Part shown: in pieces, positions 16,877-25,427 of the stretch
Layout of the letters: every line of letters starts with the position of its first letter
Numbering within the stretch: the stretch's first letter is position 1
NCBI GenBank assembly: GCA_030065075.1
Contig: JASJDQ010000001.1
Coordinates: 1-64,000, forward strand
DNA length: 64,000 nt
Direction: 5' to 3'
From: Paracoccaceae bacterium
Lineage (GTDB): Bacteria > Pseudomonadota > Alphaproteobacteria > Rhodobacterales > Rhodobacteraceae
The notes under the pieces: model-generated
Databases searched by the model: none
The model's input: only the letters and a program-made list of their open reading frames with translations
Told to the model about the DNA's origin: nothing
Position numbers and translations under genes: made by a program

Positions 16877-18195
16877 AACTCTCCGGTTGGGGCCGATATC
16901 CAGTGCATGACGCCCGCGTGGAGACCCCGCGCGATGAGGCGGATGTACGCGCCCTGGTGACCGGAAAGCGTCAGGCGATCGCACGCGGGAACGGGCGCGC
17001 CTATGGAGACAGTGCGATCAACCTGTCCGCCACCATCGACATGCGCGGCCTCAATCGCATGCTGGGCTTCGACGCAAAGACGGGGCAACTGACTGTCGAG
17101 GCGGGCGTGATCCTCGGCGACATCATCGCAGCCTTCCTGCCGCGTGGTTGGTTTCCTATGGTGACACCGGGAACCAAGTTCGTCTCGGTGGGCGGTGCCA
17201 TCGCGGCCGATGTACACGGAAAGAACCACCACAAAGACGGCAGTTTCCGCAACTCGGTCGATTGGGTCGAAGTCATGGGGGCTGACGGCACTGTCACGCG
17301 TTGCAGTCCAAGGGATAACACGGCGCTTTTCGACCACACACTTGGTGGCATGGGGCTCACGGGGGTCATCCTGCGCGCCGCGCTCCGGCTAAGGCCTGTG
17401 GAGACCGCGTGGATCCGTCAGATCACCCGACCCGCTGCCTCGTTGAAAGACGCGATGGATATCTTTGAAGACGCCAAGGACGCGACCTACTCGGTCGCCT
17501 GGATCGATTGTCTTGCCACCGGGCGCAATCTTGGGCGTTCGCTGGTGACCCTCGGCGAACACGCGTCTTTGGAAGATCTCTCGACCGCCAATCGTAAAGC
17601 GCCTTTCGCGACACCGAAAACCCGGACGCGCTCCGTGCCACTCGATTTCCCCACCTTCGCGCTCAACAAATTCAGCCTGCGCGCCTTCAACGCCGCCTAT
17701 TACAAGGCGGGCCTTCGGCAACAGGGGACCCGGCTGGTCGATTGGGACAGCTATTTCTACCCGCTTGATGCCATTCTGGACTGGAACCGCATCTATGGCG
17801 CACGGGGCTTCGCCCAGTTCCAATGCGTTTTGCCGCTCGAGGCATCCGAAGCAGGACTTTCCGAGCTTCTGGACACCATCGCCAGTGCCGGATCAGGGTC
17901 GTTCCTCGCCGTGTTGAAGCGCTTCGGCGCGCAGCAAAGCGCTTTCTCCTTCCCGATGGAGGGCTACACCTTGGCGCTCGATTTCCCGATATCTGCCAAG
18001 ACCCATGCGCTTCTCGAGGACCTGGACGCGATCACCCTGGCGCATGGCGGGCGGTTCTATCTTGCCAAGGATAGCCGCATGTCCGCCGACACGCTGGCCC
18101 ACTCGGATGCACGTGTCCCTGCATTTCAATCCCAACGTACCGAGAACGATTGGACCCGCTTCAGCTCGGTCCAGTCACAAAGGTTAGCTCTATGA
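16873..18195 (+). CDS. dprE1: DprE1-like polyprenylphosphoryl-ribose 2'-oxidase
   Basis: About 440 residues starting at ATG 16873, overlapping the GtrA stop. It is an FAD-linked oxidase of the VAO type: the FAD-binding part has IARGNGRAYGDSAIN, and the conserved HGKNHHKDGSF follows near residue 115. The C-terminal part carries FYLAKDSRMSADT, matching the active-site lysine region of mycobacterial DprE1 (Lys418 there, about Lys399 here). The enzyme oxidises the 2'-OH of polyprenyl-phosphate-ribose as the first half of epimerisation to arabinose. The cysteine attacked by benzothiazinones in mycobacteria (Cys387, in WNVCVDFPI) corresponds to an alanine in YTLALDFPI. Its partner DprE2 follows with ATGA overlap. 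Confidence 0.88.
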   Translation: MKLSGWGRYPVHDARVETPRDEADVRALVTGKRQAIARGNGRAYGDSAINLSATIDMRGLNRMLGFDAKTGQLTVEAGVILGDIIAAFLPRGWFPMVTPGTKFVSVGGAIAADVHGKNHHKDGSFRNSVDWVEVMGADGTVTRCSPRDNTALFDHTLGGMGLTGVILRAALRLRPVETAWIRQITRPAASLKDAMDIFEDAKDATYSVAWIDCLATGRNLGRSLVTLGEHASLEDLSTANRKAPFATPKTRTRSVPLDFPTFALNKFSLRAFNAAYYKAGLRQQGTRLVDWDSYFYPLDAILDWNRIYGARGFAQFQCVLPLEASEAGLSELLDTIASAGSGSFLAVLKRFGAQQSAFSFPMEGYTLALDFPISAKTHALLEDLDAITLAHGGRFYLAKDSRMSADTLAHSDARVPAFQSQRTENDWTRFSSVQSQRLAL

Positions 18196-18929
18196 CAAAA
18201 GCTCCCGTTCTCATCCTCGGCGCCAGGTCGGATATCGGTCAGGCCATTGCGCGGGCCTTCGCCGCCGAAGGCTATCCGATCCAGCTTGCCGCCCGAAATG
18301 CCGAGACGCTGGAGCCGGTCAAGGCGGATATTGAACTCCGCCAAAACGTTTCGGTTTCGTTACATGAATTCGATGCGCTCGCGACCGAAACCCATGAAGG
18401 TTTCGTGACTGCCCTGCCCGATCTGCCCGACATTGCCGTCTCGGTCGTCGGCTACATGGGTGAACAGGCAGAAAATGAGCGCGATCTCGATGCTGCGGCC
18501 CGCGTGATACGCAGCAATTTCGAAGGCCCGGCCAGCATCCTCGCCGCGTTGGCCAATGCTTTTGAAGAACGGGGCGGCGGCACGCTGGTGGGTGTGAGTT
18601 CGGTCGCAGGCGACCGGGGGCGTGCCACCAACTATGTCTACGGCTCGGCCAAGGCGGGCTTCACCGCCTTTTTGTCCGGACTCCGCAACCGGCTCGCGAA
18701 AACAGGCGTCCATGTGGTGACAGTGCTGCCGGGCTTCGTTGCAACCCAGATGACGGCGGACATGGACCTTCCGGCAAAGCTGACGGCTGCGCCGGACGAA
18801 GTCGGCGCGGCGACCCTGAAAGCGGTTAAGAAGGGACAGAACGTCATCTATGTGCGCAGGATCTGGTGGCTGATCATGCTGATCATCCGCAATATCCCCG
18901 AAGCCATCTTCAAGAAACTCTCTATATAA
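18192..18929 (+). CDS. dprE2: DprE2-like short-chain reductase (keto-arabinose reductase step)
   Basis: About 245 residues, start ATG 18192 inside the DprE1 stop. It is a short-chain dehydrogenase: ILGARSDIGQAIARAFA is the nucleotide-binding motif, VGVSSVAGDRG supplies the serine and YVYGSAKAGF the Tyr-X3-Lys. The C-terminal RIWWLIMLIIRNIPEAIFKKL is a hydrophobic-basic tail seen in DprE2 proteins and likely holds it at the membrane near its lipid-linked substrate. It should reduce the 2'-keto intermediate made by DprE1 to polyprenyl-phosphate-D-arabinose. It ends the three-gene operon; a tRNA gene on the other strand follows after ten bases. Confidence 0.87.
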   Translation: MTKAPVLILGARSDIGQAIARAFAAEGYPIQLAARNAETLEPVKADIELRQNVSVSLHEFDALATETHEGFVTALPDLPDIAVSVVGYMGEQAENERDLDAAARVIRSNFEGPASILAALANAFEERGGGTLVGVSSVAGDRGRATNYVYGSAKAGFTAFLSGLRNRLAKTGVHVVTVLPGFVATQMTADMDLPAKLTAAPDEVGAATLKAVKKGQNVIYVRRIWWLIMLIIRNIPEAIFKKLSI

Positions 18930-18939
18930 CGGATGAGTT

Positions 18940-19026
18940 TGGTGCCCAGGAGAGGACTCGAACCTCCACGTCCGTACGGACACTAGCACCTGAAGCTAGC
19001 GCGTCTACCAATTCCGCCACCTGGGC
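18940..19026 (-). tRNA. tRNA-Leu (anticodon CAG)
   Basis: The minus strand folds as a tRNA: acceptor stem GCCCAGG pairs with CCTGGGC, the D-arm is GGCGGAATTGGTAGACGC, and the anticodon arm is CTAGC-TTCAGGT-GCTAG with anticodon CAG. A long variable arm (TGTCCGTACGGACG region) marks it as a class II tRNA, as expected for leucine. The T-arm has GGTTCGAGTCC. CCA is encoded. CUG is likely a heavily used leucine codon in this GC-rich genome. A tRNA on a replicon with plasmid-type RepA/ParAB is unusual. Confidence 0.95.
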
Positions 19027-19075
19027 CGATGCCGTGGAAACGTCATGTATCCTAAGCAGAGCTGGTGTCAACGGG

Positions 19076-19192
19076 ATGGCTTCACCGAAGTGGGCGCAGA
19101 AAATCAGATCGTTGAAAGAGGTGTACCCTGAACCGTCGACCACGAAGCGCCGGGAGTTCACAGACCGGCCCAAGGCCGAGGTCCCGCTCTAG
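19076..19192 (+). CDS. Possible 38-residue small ORF
   Basis: ATG 19076 opens a short frame MASPKWAQKIRSLKEVYPEP through to TAG at 19190. It is rich in lysine and arginine with a proline-containing tail. There is no good ribosome site and no recognised family, and the frame is also open upstream through the tRNA complement. It is listed because it fills most of the gap between the tRNA and the GT61 gene. Confidence 0.25.
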   Translation: MASPKWAQKIRSLKEVYPEPSTTKRREFTDRPKAEVPL

Positions 19193-19221
19193 CCCGCAGC
19201 GGTGTCGGGCAGACCGACCTC

Positions 19222-20301
19222 TCAGATCTCGCTTCGTGTATCCAGGGCTGCCATCAGGCGGTCCATCATGACGAAGATATCGTCTGCGTCGACGACATAT
19301 CCGCTCGTCCGGGCATGACCGACGACGACACCGTAGCGCATACCAAGGAGCCGGGCCCATTCATGATGGGGATTGTAAAAACGATCAGGGGGCTGAATGA
19401 CGAGAAGCGCGCCATTTTCCCGCAAGTTGTACGTGGCATGCGTGAGCTGACTGCCTTCAATTCCGATGACAATGGCCGCGTCCAGCATGGCGCGCGCGAT
19501 CGTCTCGCCGCCGGTCTCTGCCTCGACAATCGTGATACCGGCATCTGACAAGCGCGCGACCAGCGCGTCCTCGTTGGCCATTGTGCGTGGCACGCTGGTC
19601 TCTCCGCGCCGGATATAGACAATCCCGTCCCGATTATCGCCTGCTTGTGACTTCTGGCGAAGCTGCCCCCGAAGAACGTTCAATCGGCGTCTTTTGTCGG
19701 GGCTGAACCCGATATCGGTCAGAACGGAAAGTTTACGGGCAAAGAAGACCGCCTCCTCGGGCCAGGCCTGGTCGAAGGCCTCTTCATAGAAACGGCAGTC
19801 CGACCAATCGGGCCGGACAAGAGATTTCAGGATCGCGGTGCTCGGCCGCGCCAATCCACGCGCGGCACAATCATCGCGCAGCCAGTGGCCGAAGTACCGC
19901 AAGCCAAGAGATGAATTGGTTATGACGACATGATCGTACTCTGACGGCACCTGGAACGCCTGACGGATGGGCTGGCCCTTTGCCATAAAGTGATTGGTCC
20001 CCGGCCCGAAGAACCGACCGCCACAACTGAGCACATCTTCGAAAACGGTCAGTTTTGGCGGGGTCGAGCGGACAACCCGGGCATCGAGTTTCTCCACCTC
20101 GCTTTCCATCGTTCGGTCGAACCCGGTTTTGACCACACGCTGAAGGTGCTCCGGGTCATAGATGGCGGGCCGAACATCGAAGGTTTCGGCAGTTCCCAAG
20201 AGTTCGCTTGCTGGCCAGTCATCGGAGTGACGCCGACGCAGCCGCCGCGTGATCTCGCTTCGAATGACCTGCCCGTAACGGGGCCTTGCACGCAAACCCA
20301 T
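19222..20301 (-). CDS. GT61-family glycosyltransferase (DUF563)
   Basis: About 359 residues from ATG 20301, which has GGAGCG nine bases upstream; ATG 20430 and 20400 are alternatives that would add a Cys-rich leader. The C-terminal region IVYIRRGETSVPRTMANEDAL, then VIGIEGSQLTHATYNLRENG and FYNPHHEWARLLG are typical of GT61/DUF563 enzymes, including the EGSxL-H region near the donor site. Bacterial members are common in capsule and EPS clusters, and some transfer pentoses such as xylose, but the specificity here is unknown. It lies between the tRNA and the divergent acyl-ACP cassette. Confidence 0.78.
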   Translation of the reverse strand: MGLRARPRYGQVIRSEITRRLRRRHSDDWPASELLGTAETFDVRPAIYDPEHLQRVVKTGFDRTMESEVEKLDARVVRSTPPKLTVFEDVLSCGGRFFGPGTNHFMAKGQPIRQAFQVPSEYDHVVITNSSLGLRYFGHWLRDDCAARGLARPSTAILKSLVRPDWSDCRFYEEAFDQAWPEEAVFFARKLSVLTDIGFSPDKRRRLNVLRGQLRQKSQAGDNRDGIVYIRRGETSVPRTMANEDALVARLSDAGITIVEAETGGETIARAMLDAAIVIGIEGSQLTHATYNLRENGALLVIQPPDRFYNPHHEWARLLGMRYGVVVGHARTSGYVVDADDIFVMMDRLMAALDTRSEI

Positions 20302-20622
20302 GTCTTTCGCTCCAGAAACCGGACAACCTGTACTGAGAGTTTTTGTTGGAGGACAAGCCTGCGAAACGTTCCTGCGACAACCCTTGCGCGACTGGCACAT
20401 GGAATCCTCAAACCGTGAAAATACATCCATCACACTTGCCCGGCATTCTGCGATTGCGCATAACGACCACGGGTGAGTGAATTGTTCTATTGTGTGTGTA
20501 CAATGTTCTGCGAAACGCATCATTTCTCGGCTTCCGTGCCTGAACGGAGGCCTCCTCATGTATTTGGGAATTGCCTCCGGTGCCTATCCTATAGTCAAAT
20601 TGGGACAGGTTGGGGGTGAGTG
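20302..20622. other. Divergent intergenic region, GT61 / acyl cassette
   Basis: This 321-bp region separates two divergent transcription units. It may partly be the coding N-terminus of the GT61 gene if an upstream start is used. At 20489-20504 the imperfect palindrome ATTGTGTGTGTACAAT could bind a regulator. No firm promoter was recognised. Confidence 0.3.
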
Positions 20623-21234
20623 ATGTCTGAAGCTACAGTGGCACAGACTGGTGCGGTTGCGTTGTCCGGCGCAAGTCTGATCCGCGAAGTGGGCTTGCTC
20701 CGTCTAATGGCGGAGGACTATCGGGTCCATGGACGACGGTTTTTCTCACCCGGTTTACACGCGGTCTGGGTTAACAGGCTCGGCACTTGGGCGGTCGGCG
20801 TGCTGCCGCGGTTCGTCCGAATTCTGCCGTGGTATCTCTATTGCTTCGGATTTTGGCTCTGCCGTGTCGTATACGGGATTGAGGTCGCGCATACGGTTAA
20901 GCTCGGGCGGCGATTTGTCATCGGACATCAAAGCGCAATCGTCATCCACCGGTTTGCGACATTCGGCGACGACTGTACCGTGCGCCAGGGGGTGACGCTC
21001 GGCATCTCCAGCATGGCTCATTGGCGCGAAGGGGAAGGTCCTGTAATCGGCAACAATGTCAGCTTTGCGGTTGGCGCCGTCGTCATGGGGAATGTGACCA
21101 TTGGCGACAATGTTCAGATCGGACCGAACTGCGTGGTGACAAACGACGTTCCGGCAGATCGGGTGCTGTTTGTTCCGCCGCCGCGCATTCTACCACTGAA
21201 AACAGAAGATGGGTCTGAGATGGGGGTCTCTTGA
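20623..21234 (+). CDS. Left-handed beta-helix acyltransferase (CysE-like)
   Basis: About 203 residues. The C-terminal half has the hexapeptide-repeat pattern (IGHQSAIVIHRFATFGDDCT, VIGNNVSFAVGAVVMGNVTI) with the His-bearing turn of serine-acetyltransferase-like enzymes. The N-terminal half is helical and includes LPWYLYCFGFWLCRVVYG, a hydrophobic segment unlike cytosolic CysE, suggesting membrane association. It is the first gene of a tight cassette with an acyl carrier protein, an SDR and an AMP-ligase, so I infer that it transfers an acyl group from the ACP to a sugar of the repeat unit. ATG 20623 follows GGTGAG; GTG 20620 is less likely. Its stop overlaps the ACP start (TGATG). Confidence 0.78.
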   Translation: MSEATVAQTGAVALSGASLIREVGLLRLMAEDYRVHGRRFFSPGLHAVWVNRLGTWAVGVLPRFVRILPWYLYCFGFWLCRVVYGIEVAHTVKLGRRFVIGHQSAIVIHRFATFGDDCTVRQGVTLGISSMAHWREGEGPVIGNNVSFAVGAVVMGNVTIGDNVQIGPNCVVTNDVPADRVLFVPPPRILPLKTEDGSEMGVS

Positions 21235-21548
21235 TGAAACATTTGAGCTACGAGTCCGCTTTGGAAAGCGTGCGGGCGGCCGTCAGGGAAATCAACGATT
21301 TTCGGGCGGAAGGTGACGCGCTTTCACTGGATGAAGATGCCGTGCTTTTTGGTGACGGGTCCGCGCTGGACAGTGTCGGACTGGTCCAGGTCGTCATGGC
21401 GGCCGAGGCACAGCTGGCGGACGCGACCGGCGTGGAACTGGTGCTGGCATCCGAGGCGGCGATGTCGCGCAAACGCAGCCCGTATCGCTCCTTGCGCAAC
21501 CTGGCGGAATATGCCGTCGAAATGGCCGGGGCGGACGCAACGGTATGA
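21234..21548 (+). CDS. Acyl carrier protein (stand-alone)
   Basis: A 104-residue acidic helical protein. FGDGSALDSVGLVQVV is a carrier-protein attachment motif, with Ser47 in DSVGLV as the expected phosphopantetheine site. It is somewhat longer than FabF-pathway ACPs (about 78 residues), as specialised carriers in polysaccharide or lipid modification loci often are. Start ATG 21234 overlaps the acyltransferase stop. It sits between that acyltransferase and an SDR, with which it overlaps by four bases. I infer that it holds the acyl group loaded by the ligase at 22266. Confidence 0.82.
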   Translation: MKHLSYESALESVRAAVREINDFRAEGDALSLDEDAVLFGDGSALDSVGLVQVVMAAEAQLADATGVELVLASEAAMSRKRSPYRSLRNLAEYAVEMAGADATV

Positions 21549-22258
21549 GTTCTGTTGGCACGGATCAGCGCGTCATTGCCATCACCGGGACGCGGAAGGG
21601 GATCGGTCGATATCTGGCCGAGCAATACCTTGAGAAAGGTTGGGTCGTCGTGGGGTGTTCGCGGGGCGACAGCGATCTGATCCATGACAGATACAGCCAT
21701 TTCGAACTCGATGTTGCTGATGAGGCCGCATCGGCGCGCATGATGCGGCAGGTCGCTCGCGATCACGGTCGTCTTGATGCGCTGCTGAACAATGCCGGGA
21801 TCGCGTCGATGAACCACGCGATGCTGACCCCGCTCTCGACGGTTGAGCGTATCTTCCGGACCAATGTCTTCGGTACGTTCCTGTTTGCGCGCGAAGCTGC
21901 CAAACTGATGGGCCGCAAGAAGTCGGGCCGGATCGTGAATTTCGCCACCGTCGCGACACCGCTCAAACTGGAAGGGGAGGCAGTCTATGCCGCTTCCAAG
22001 GCTGCTGTTGTTTCGCTGACGGAAGTGATGGCCTACGAGATGGCGCCCTTCGGCATCACGGTCAACGCCGTGGGCCCGACGCCGGTTCCGACCGATCTGG
22101 TGGGTGCTGTATCCCAGGACAAGATGGATCAACTGATCGCCCGTCAGGCGATCAAGCGATACGGTACGATGGAAGATGTGCTGAATGTCTGTGACTTCTT
22201 CCTTAATCCGGCATCCGATTTCGTGACCGGTCAAGTTATCTATCTCGGAGGCGTCTAG
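21545..22258 (+). CDS. SDR-family reductase of the ACP cassette
   Basis: A 237-residue short-chain dehydrogenase with the TGTRKGIGRYLAE nucleotide-binding loop, LLNNAGIAS and the catalytic YAASK. The residue 13 before the active tyrosine, normally serine, is threonine in NFATVATP, a conservative but unusual change. FGITVNAVGPTPVPTDL and FVTGQVIYLGG are typical of ketoacyl-ACP-reductase-like members. In this context it may reduce a keto or aldehyde group of the ACP-bound acid before transfer. Start ATG 21545 overlaps the ACP stop (ATGA). Confidence 0.82.
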   Translation: MSSVGTDQRVIAITGTRKGIGRYLAEQYLEKGWVVVGCSRGDSDLIHDRYSHFELDVADEAASARMMRQVARDHGRLDALLNNAGIASMNHAMLTPLSTVERIFRTNVFGTFLFAREAAKLMGRKKSGRIVNFATVATPLKLEGEAVYAASKAAVVSLTEVMAYEMAPFGITVNAVGPTPVPTDLVGAVSQDKMDQLIARQAIKRYGTMEDVLNVCDFFLNPASDFVTGQVIYLGGV

Positions 22259-22265
22259 AAGCACC

Positions 22266-23621
22266 ATGGTTGCCGAGCGTATCGAGTTACCTTTTGCCGG
22301 TTTCGGCCTGCGGCCAGCGATTGTCGCAGCCGATGGCGTGACGGTGTCTTACCAGGAGCTTGCGACGAAGATCGACATGTATCGCGCGCGGTTGAGGGAC
22401 CGGGGCGTTCGGCCAGGCAGCGCTGTGCTCCTGGTGGGTGATTACAGTCCGGAAAGTTGCATTTGGCTATTCGCCCTCTGGCAGGAAGGGTGCATTGTCG
22501 TACCCGTCGTGCCGGGTTCCGGTTTGGCCGAGGACACATATGCGGACGTGGCCGATGTGTCGTGGATCGTGGTTGCGCGAGACGACGTCTTGCGGTCCGC
22601 CGCGGGACAATCCGCGCACCCGCTCTATGCGGAACTCGCTCAGGCCAATGCGCCCGGCCTCGTTATCTTTTCGTCTGGGACAACCGGTCAGCCGAAAGGT
22701 GCCTTGCACGATGTGCGACGGCTGATGAGCAAATTTTCGTCCTCCGGCAAAGCGCTTCGCACCCTCGGTTTCCTGCTCTTCGACCATATCTCGGGGATCG
22801 ACACGGTGCTTTATACATTGCTGTCGGGCGGTGTTCTGGTGTGCACGCCATCGCGTAATCCCGCGGTCGTTTGCCGGACGCTCGAAACCCGAAAAGTCGA
22901 GGTTTTGCCGACAGCTCCTTCTTTTCTCAATATGCTGATCATGTCGGGTGAAGTTGAGAACTACGATCTCAGCCATCTCAAGATCATCACCTATGGCGGC
23001 GAGATGATGGCACAGCCCGTCCTTGAGCGTGTCGCGACGGCTTTTCCGAACGCGAAGCTCGTTCAGAAGTATGGAGCCTCGGAATTCGGGGCTCTGCGGT
23101 CGCGCAGCGAGGGCAACAACTCACGCTGGATTACCTTCGACAAGCGTGAACTCGATTGGCGGGTCCGGGATGGTTTGCTCGAAATCCGCTCCGGTACGTC
23201 GATGCTTGGATATCTGAACGCGCCATCGCCTTTTACGGAGGACGGATGGTATCAGACGGGCGACAGAGTAGAGATCAAGGGTGACAAGCTTCGTATTCTT
23301 GGACGCGACAGCGATCTGATCAGTGTCGGCGGGCAGAAAGTCTATCCGACCGAGGTCGAAGATGCCCTGAAAACAATACCCTGGGTGCTTGACGCGGTGG
23401 TCTACGGCCAGCCTCATCCCATGCTCGGCGCCTGCGTGCATGCGCGTATCCAAACCAAGAAGCCCACTGCCGAACAAGCGGACTTGCGCCGCAGTTTGCG
23501 TAAGAATTTGGCGGCGCGGCTTGAAACCTATAAAATTCCACAGCGATTTGAATTCACCGATGCGGGTTTGTTGACGGACAGGTTCAAGGCCGACAGATCT
23601 GCGACTGAACGGAAGGCATAA
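22266..23621 (+). CDS. Acyl-AMP ligase (ANL superfamily)
   Basis: A 451-residue adenylate-forming enzyme, a little shorter than typical acyl-CoA synthetases. The P-loop motif is VIFSSGTTGQPKGALH, the A5-type motif is KYGASEFGALRSRS, and WYQTGDRVEIKGDKLRILGR followed by VGGQKVYPTEVE matches the hinge and A8 region. A lysine in LLTDRFKADR stands at the place of the catalytic A10 lysine. It should activate a carboxylic acid with ATP and load it on the neighbouring ACP rather than CoA. Start ATG 22266 lies seven bases after the SDR stop. It is the last gene of the four-gene cassette. Confidence 0.82.
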   Translation: MVAERIELPFAGFGLRPAIVAADGVTVSYQELATKIDMYRARLRDRGVRPGSAVLLVGDYSPESCIWLFALWQEGCIVVPVVPGSGLAEDTYADVADVSWIVVARDDVLRSAAGQSAHPLYAELAQANAPGLVIFSSGTTGQPKGALHDVRRLMSKFSSSGKALRTLGFLLFDHISGIDTVLYTLLSGGVLVCTPSRNPAVVCRTLETRKVEVLPTAPSFLNMLIMSGEVENYDLSHLKIITYGGEMMAQPVLERVATAFPNAKLVQKYGASEFGALRSRSEGNNSRWITFDKRELDWRVRDGLLEIRSGTSMLGYLNAPSPFTEDGWYQTGDRVEIKGDKLRILGRDSDLISVGGQKVYPTEVEDALKTIPWVLDAVVYGQPHPMLGACVHARIQTKKPTAEQADLRRSLRKNLAARLETYKIPQRFEFTDAGLLTDRFKADRSATERKA

Positions 23622-23795
23622 GTTTAGACCGAAACTGTAATTGGCTGTATGTGATCACATTTGACGGGAAAGCGCGCGTTGGAAGGAGTGTGTCGATCCC
23701 GCGACTGAATGAGATGGTTTTACAGGCGAGGCGATCGAGCACGTCAGACGAGCCTAACATATTGAAATAGGTGAAGTTATTTGTAGGTGGGGCGA

Positions 23796-25286
23796 ATGTT
23801 CGATGACTCGAAAGCGCACGCGCACGCAAGTGTCCCGATAGTCCCATTCAAATGGGAAGCATATGTCATGCTTGCGGGGCTTCTAGGTCTGGCGGCGGTC
23901 TTGCGCCTCTTCACCGGGTTGGACCGGGTATTGTGGTACGACGAGTTGCAATCGGTCGCACACTCTGCACAAGCGTTTCTGGACGTCCCATCATCCGTGT
24001 TTCAGCACGATCCTCACCCATCATTATATTACTTGCAGCTTCAGCTATGGATGAACTTCGGCACCAGTGAAGCCTGGTTGCGCCTGAATTCCGTTGCCTG
24101 GAGCCTTTCGGCCCTCGTTCCGATCTATCTGGTTGGTCGTCGGCTTCTGGGTTCGGCGGGCGGTTTTTGGGCCGCATTTATCTTTGCCCTGAGTCCGGTC
24201 GCGATTTACTTCGCTCAGGAAGTTCGCATGTACGCTATGCAGATGAGCCTCGTTGCGTTCAATCTGCTCTTCCTCGAACGCGTCCTTCAAAACGCGCGCC
24301 GGTTCGATCTGGGGCTCTTTTTCATTACGCTCGTCGCAATAATCTACACCCACGGCGCAGGCTTTCTGGTATTGGTGCCGGTTGCTCTCTACAGCGTGCT
24401 GCGGGTCGGATGGGGCCTTGTCGAGCGGCAAAGTCGGGGTCTGTCTCTGTCTCTCGTGGCAGCAGCGATCTGTTCGTTGCCCTGGCTCTTCAATGCGCAT
24501 GGTACCAGGCTGAACCAGCTGAGAATATCAAGTTTCGAGGAAATTCCGGGCGTTTTGCTTGAATTGCTGCTTGGACCTTATGCGGACACGTCTTCGGCAG
24601 CCGTCCTGCTTCTTTTCATGACCGTGGCTGCCGGTCTCCTTGTGATCTTGATGACGGAACCGCGCCTGCGGGACCTCACGACCGCTTATGTCCTTGGACC
24701 GTTCGTCGTGATCCTGGCGCTGGCCTACTTTGTAACTCCGTTGTGGAACATCAAGGCACTTGCCTGGCTCTTGCCAGCGCTGTCGATTGTCGTGGCCGGC
24801 GTGATCGTTGTGGTGCAGGAGCGCATCGGAGGGTACAAGCGGGCCATATCGGTTTTCTCCGCGATAATTATTGTGGCGTGTCTGCTGCCCTCGGCACTTT
24901 CAGTGAACCGCAACACCGGTTTTCGAAACATGTACTACGACATGGCGCGCTATTTGGCCCGCTCGACGCGGCCAGGCGACATGATCGTCACCGACAACTG
25001 GCGCGATTATTGGGCGCTTTCCTGGTATCTTGCCGGCTCTGGATCGGTTGCGCCGGCTGAGAACAGTCGCTTGGCACATGTCCCGAATGACAGGCTTCTG
25101 GTAAAGGTCGACGTCGACGACAGATCGGCAAACGGGGTCTGGCGTGTAGCCCGAAGCGCAACCTGGCCCGATCCGGTTCAGTCGGCACCTGAGTTTGCGC
25201 CTGATGCGCGATATTTCGGATGGTTGCTTGCGTATCAATCCGATCAACACGGAACCGAGGACACGGACCCGGACTCCAAGAGCTGA
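23796..25286 (+). CDS. GT-C glycosyltransferase (GT39/PMT-like), no. 1
   Basis: About 496 residues with some ten membrane helices. The first periplasmic loop carries LDRVLWYDELQSVAHSAQAF, with the acidic DE pair expected for a catalytic loop of GT-C enzymes that use polyprenyl-phosphate sugars, followed by DPHPSLYYLQLQLW. The C-terminal part, after about residue 360, is soluble (TRPGDMIVTDNWRDYWALSW) and probably periplasmic. It would transfer a sugar from a lipid-phosphate donor to the growing glycan outside the inner membrane. With a polyprenyl-phosphate-arabinose pathway on this replicon, it is a candidate arabinosyltransferase. ATG 23796 has AGGTGGGG upstream; the GTG at 23787 is less likely. 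Confidence 0.78.
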   Translation: MFDDSKAHAHASVPIVPFKWEAYVMLAGLLGLAAVLRLFTGLDRVLWYDELQSVAHSAQAFLDVPSSVFQHDPHPSLYYLQLQLWMNFGTSEAWLRLNSVAWSLSALVPIYLVGRRLLGSAGGFWAAFIFALSPVAIYFAQEVRMYAMQMSLVAFNLLFLERVLQNARRFDLGLFFITLVAIIYTHGAGFLVLVPVALYSVLRVGWGLVERQSRGLSLSLVAAAICSLPWLFNAHGTRLNQLRISSFEEIPGVLLELLLGPYADTSSAAVLLLFMTVAAGLLVILMTEPRLRDLTTAYVLGPFVVILALAYFVTPLWNIKALAWLLPALSIVVAGVIVVVQERIGGYKRAISVFSAIIIVACLLPSALSVNRNTGFRNMYYDMARYLARSTRPGDMIVTDNWRDYWALSWYLAGSGSVAPAENSRLAHVPNDRLLVKVDVDDRSANGVWRVARSATWPDPVQSAPEFAPDARYFGWLLAYQSDQHGTEDTDPDSKS

Positions 25287-25427
25287 CGTCGCGATTTCTG
25301 ACACCTCATGTCGCAGATGAAGCAGCCTGCGCTTTATAGCTTTTCGAGCAGAACCGTGTTCGCCGCCTCTCCCTGCGGTCGAACGCGAAGAGTGATGCGG
25401 AACACCTCAAGTCAAACTCGAAAGGCT

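Noticed and set aside
18866-19192. 108-codon plus-strand open frame across the tRNA
   Set aside because: Most of it is the complement of the tRNA and the end of dprE2; only the last 38 codons are listed as a weak possibility.
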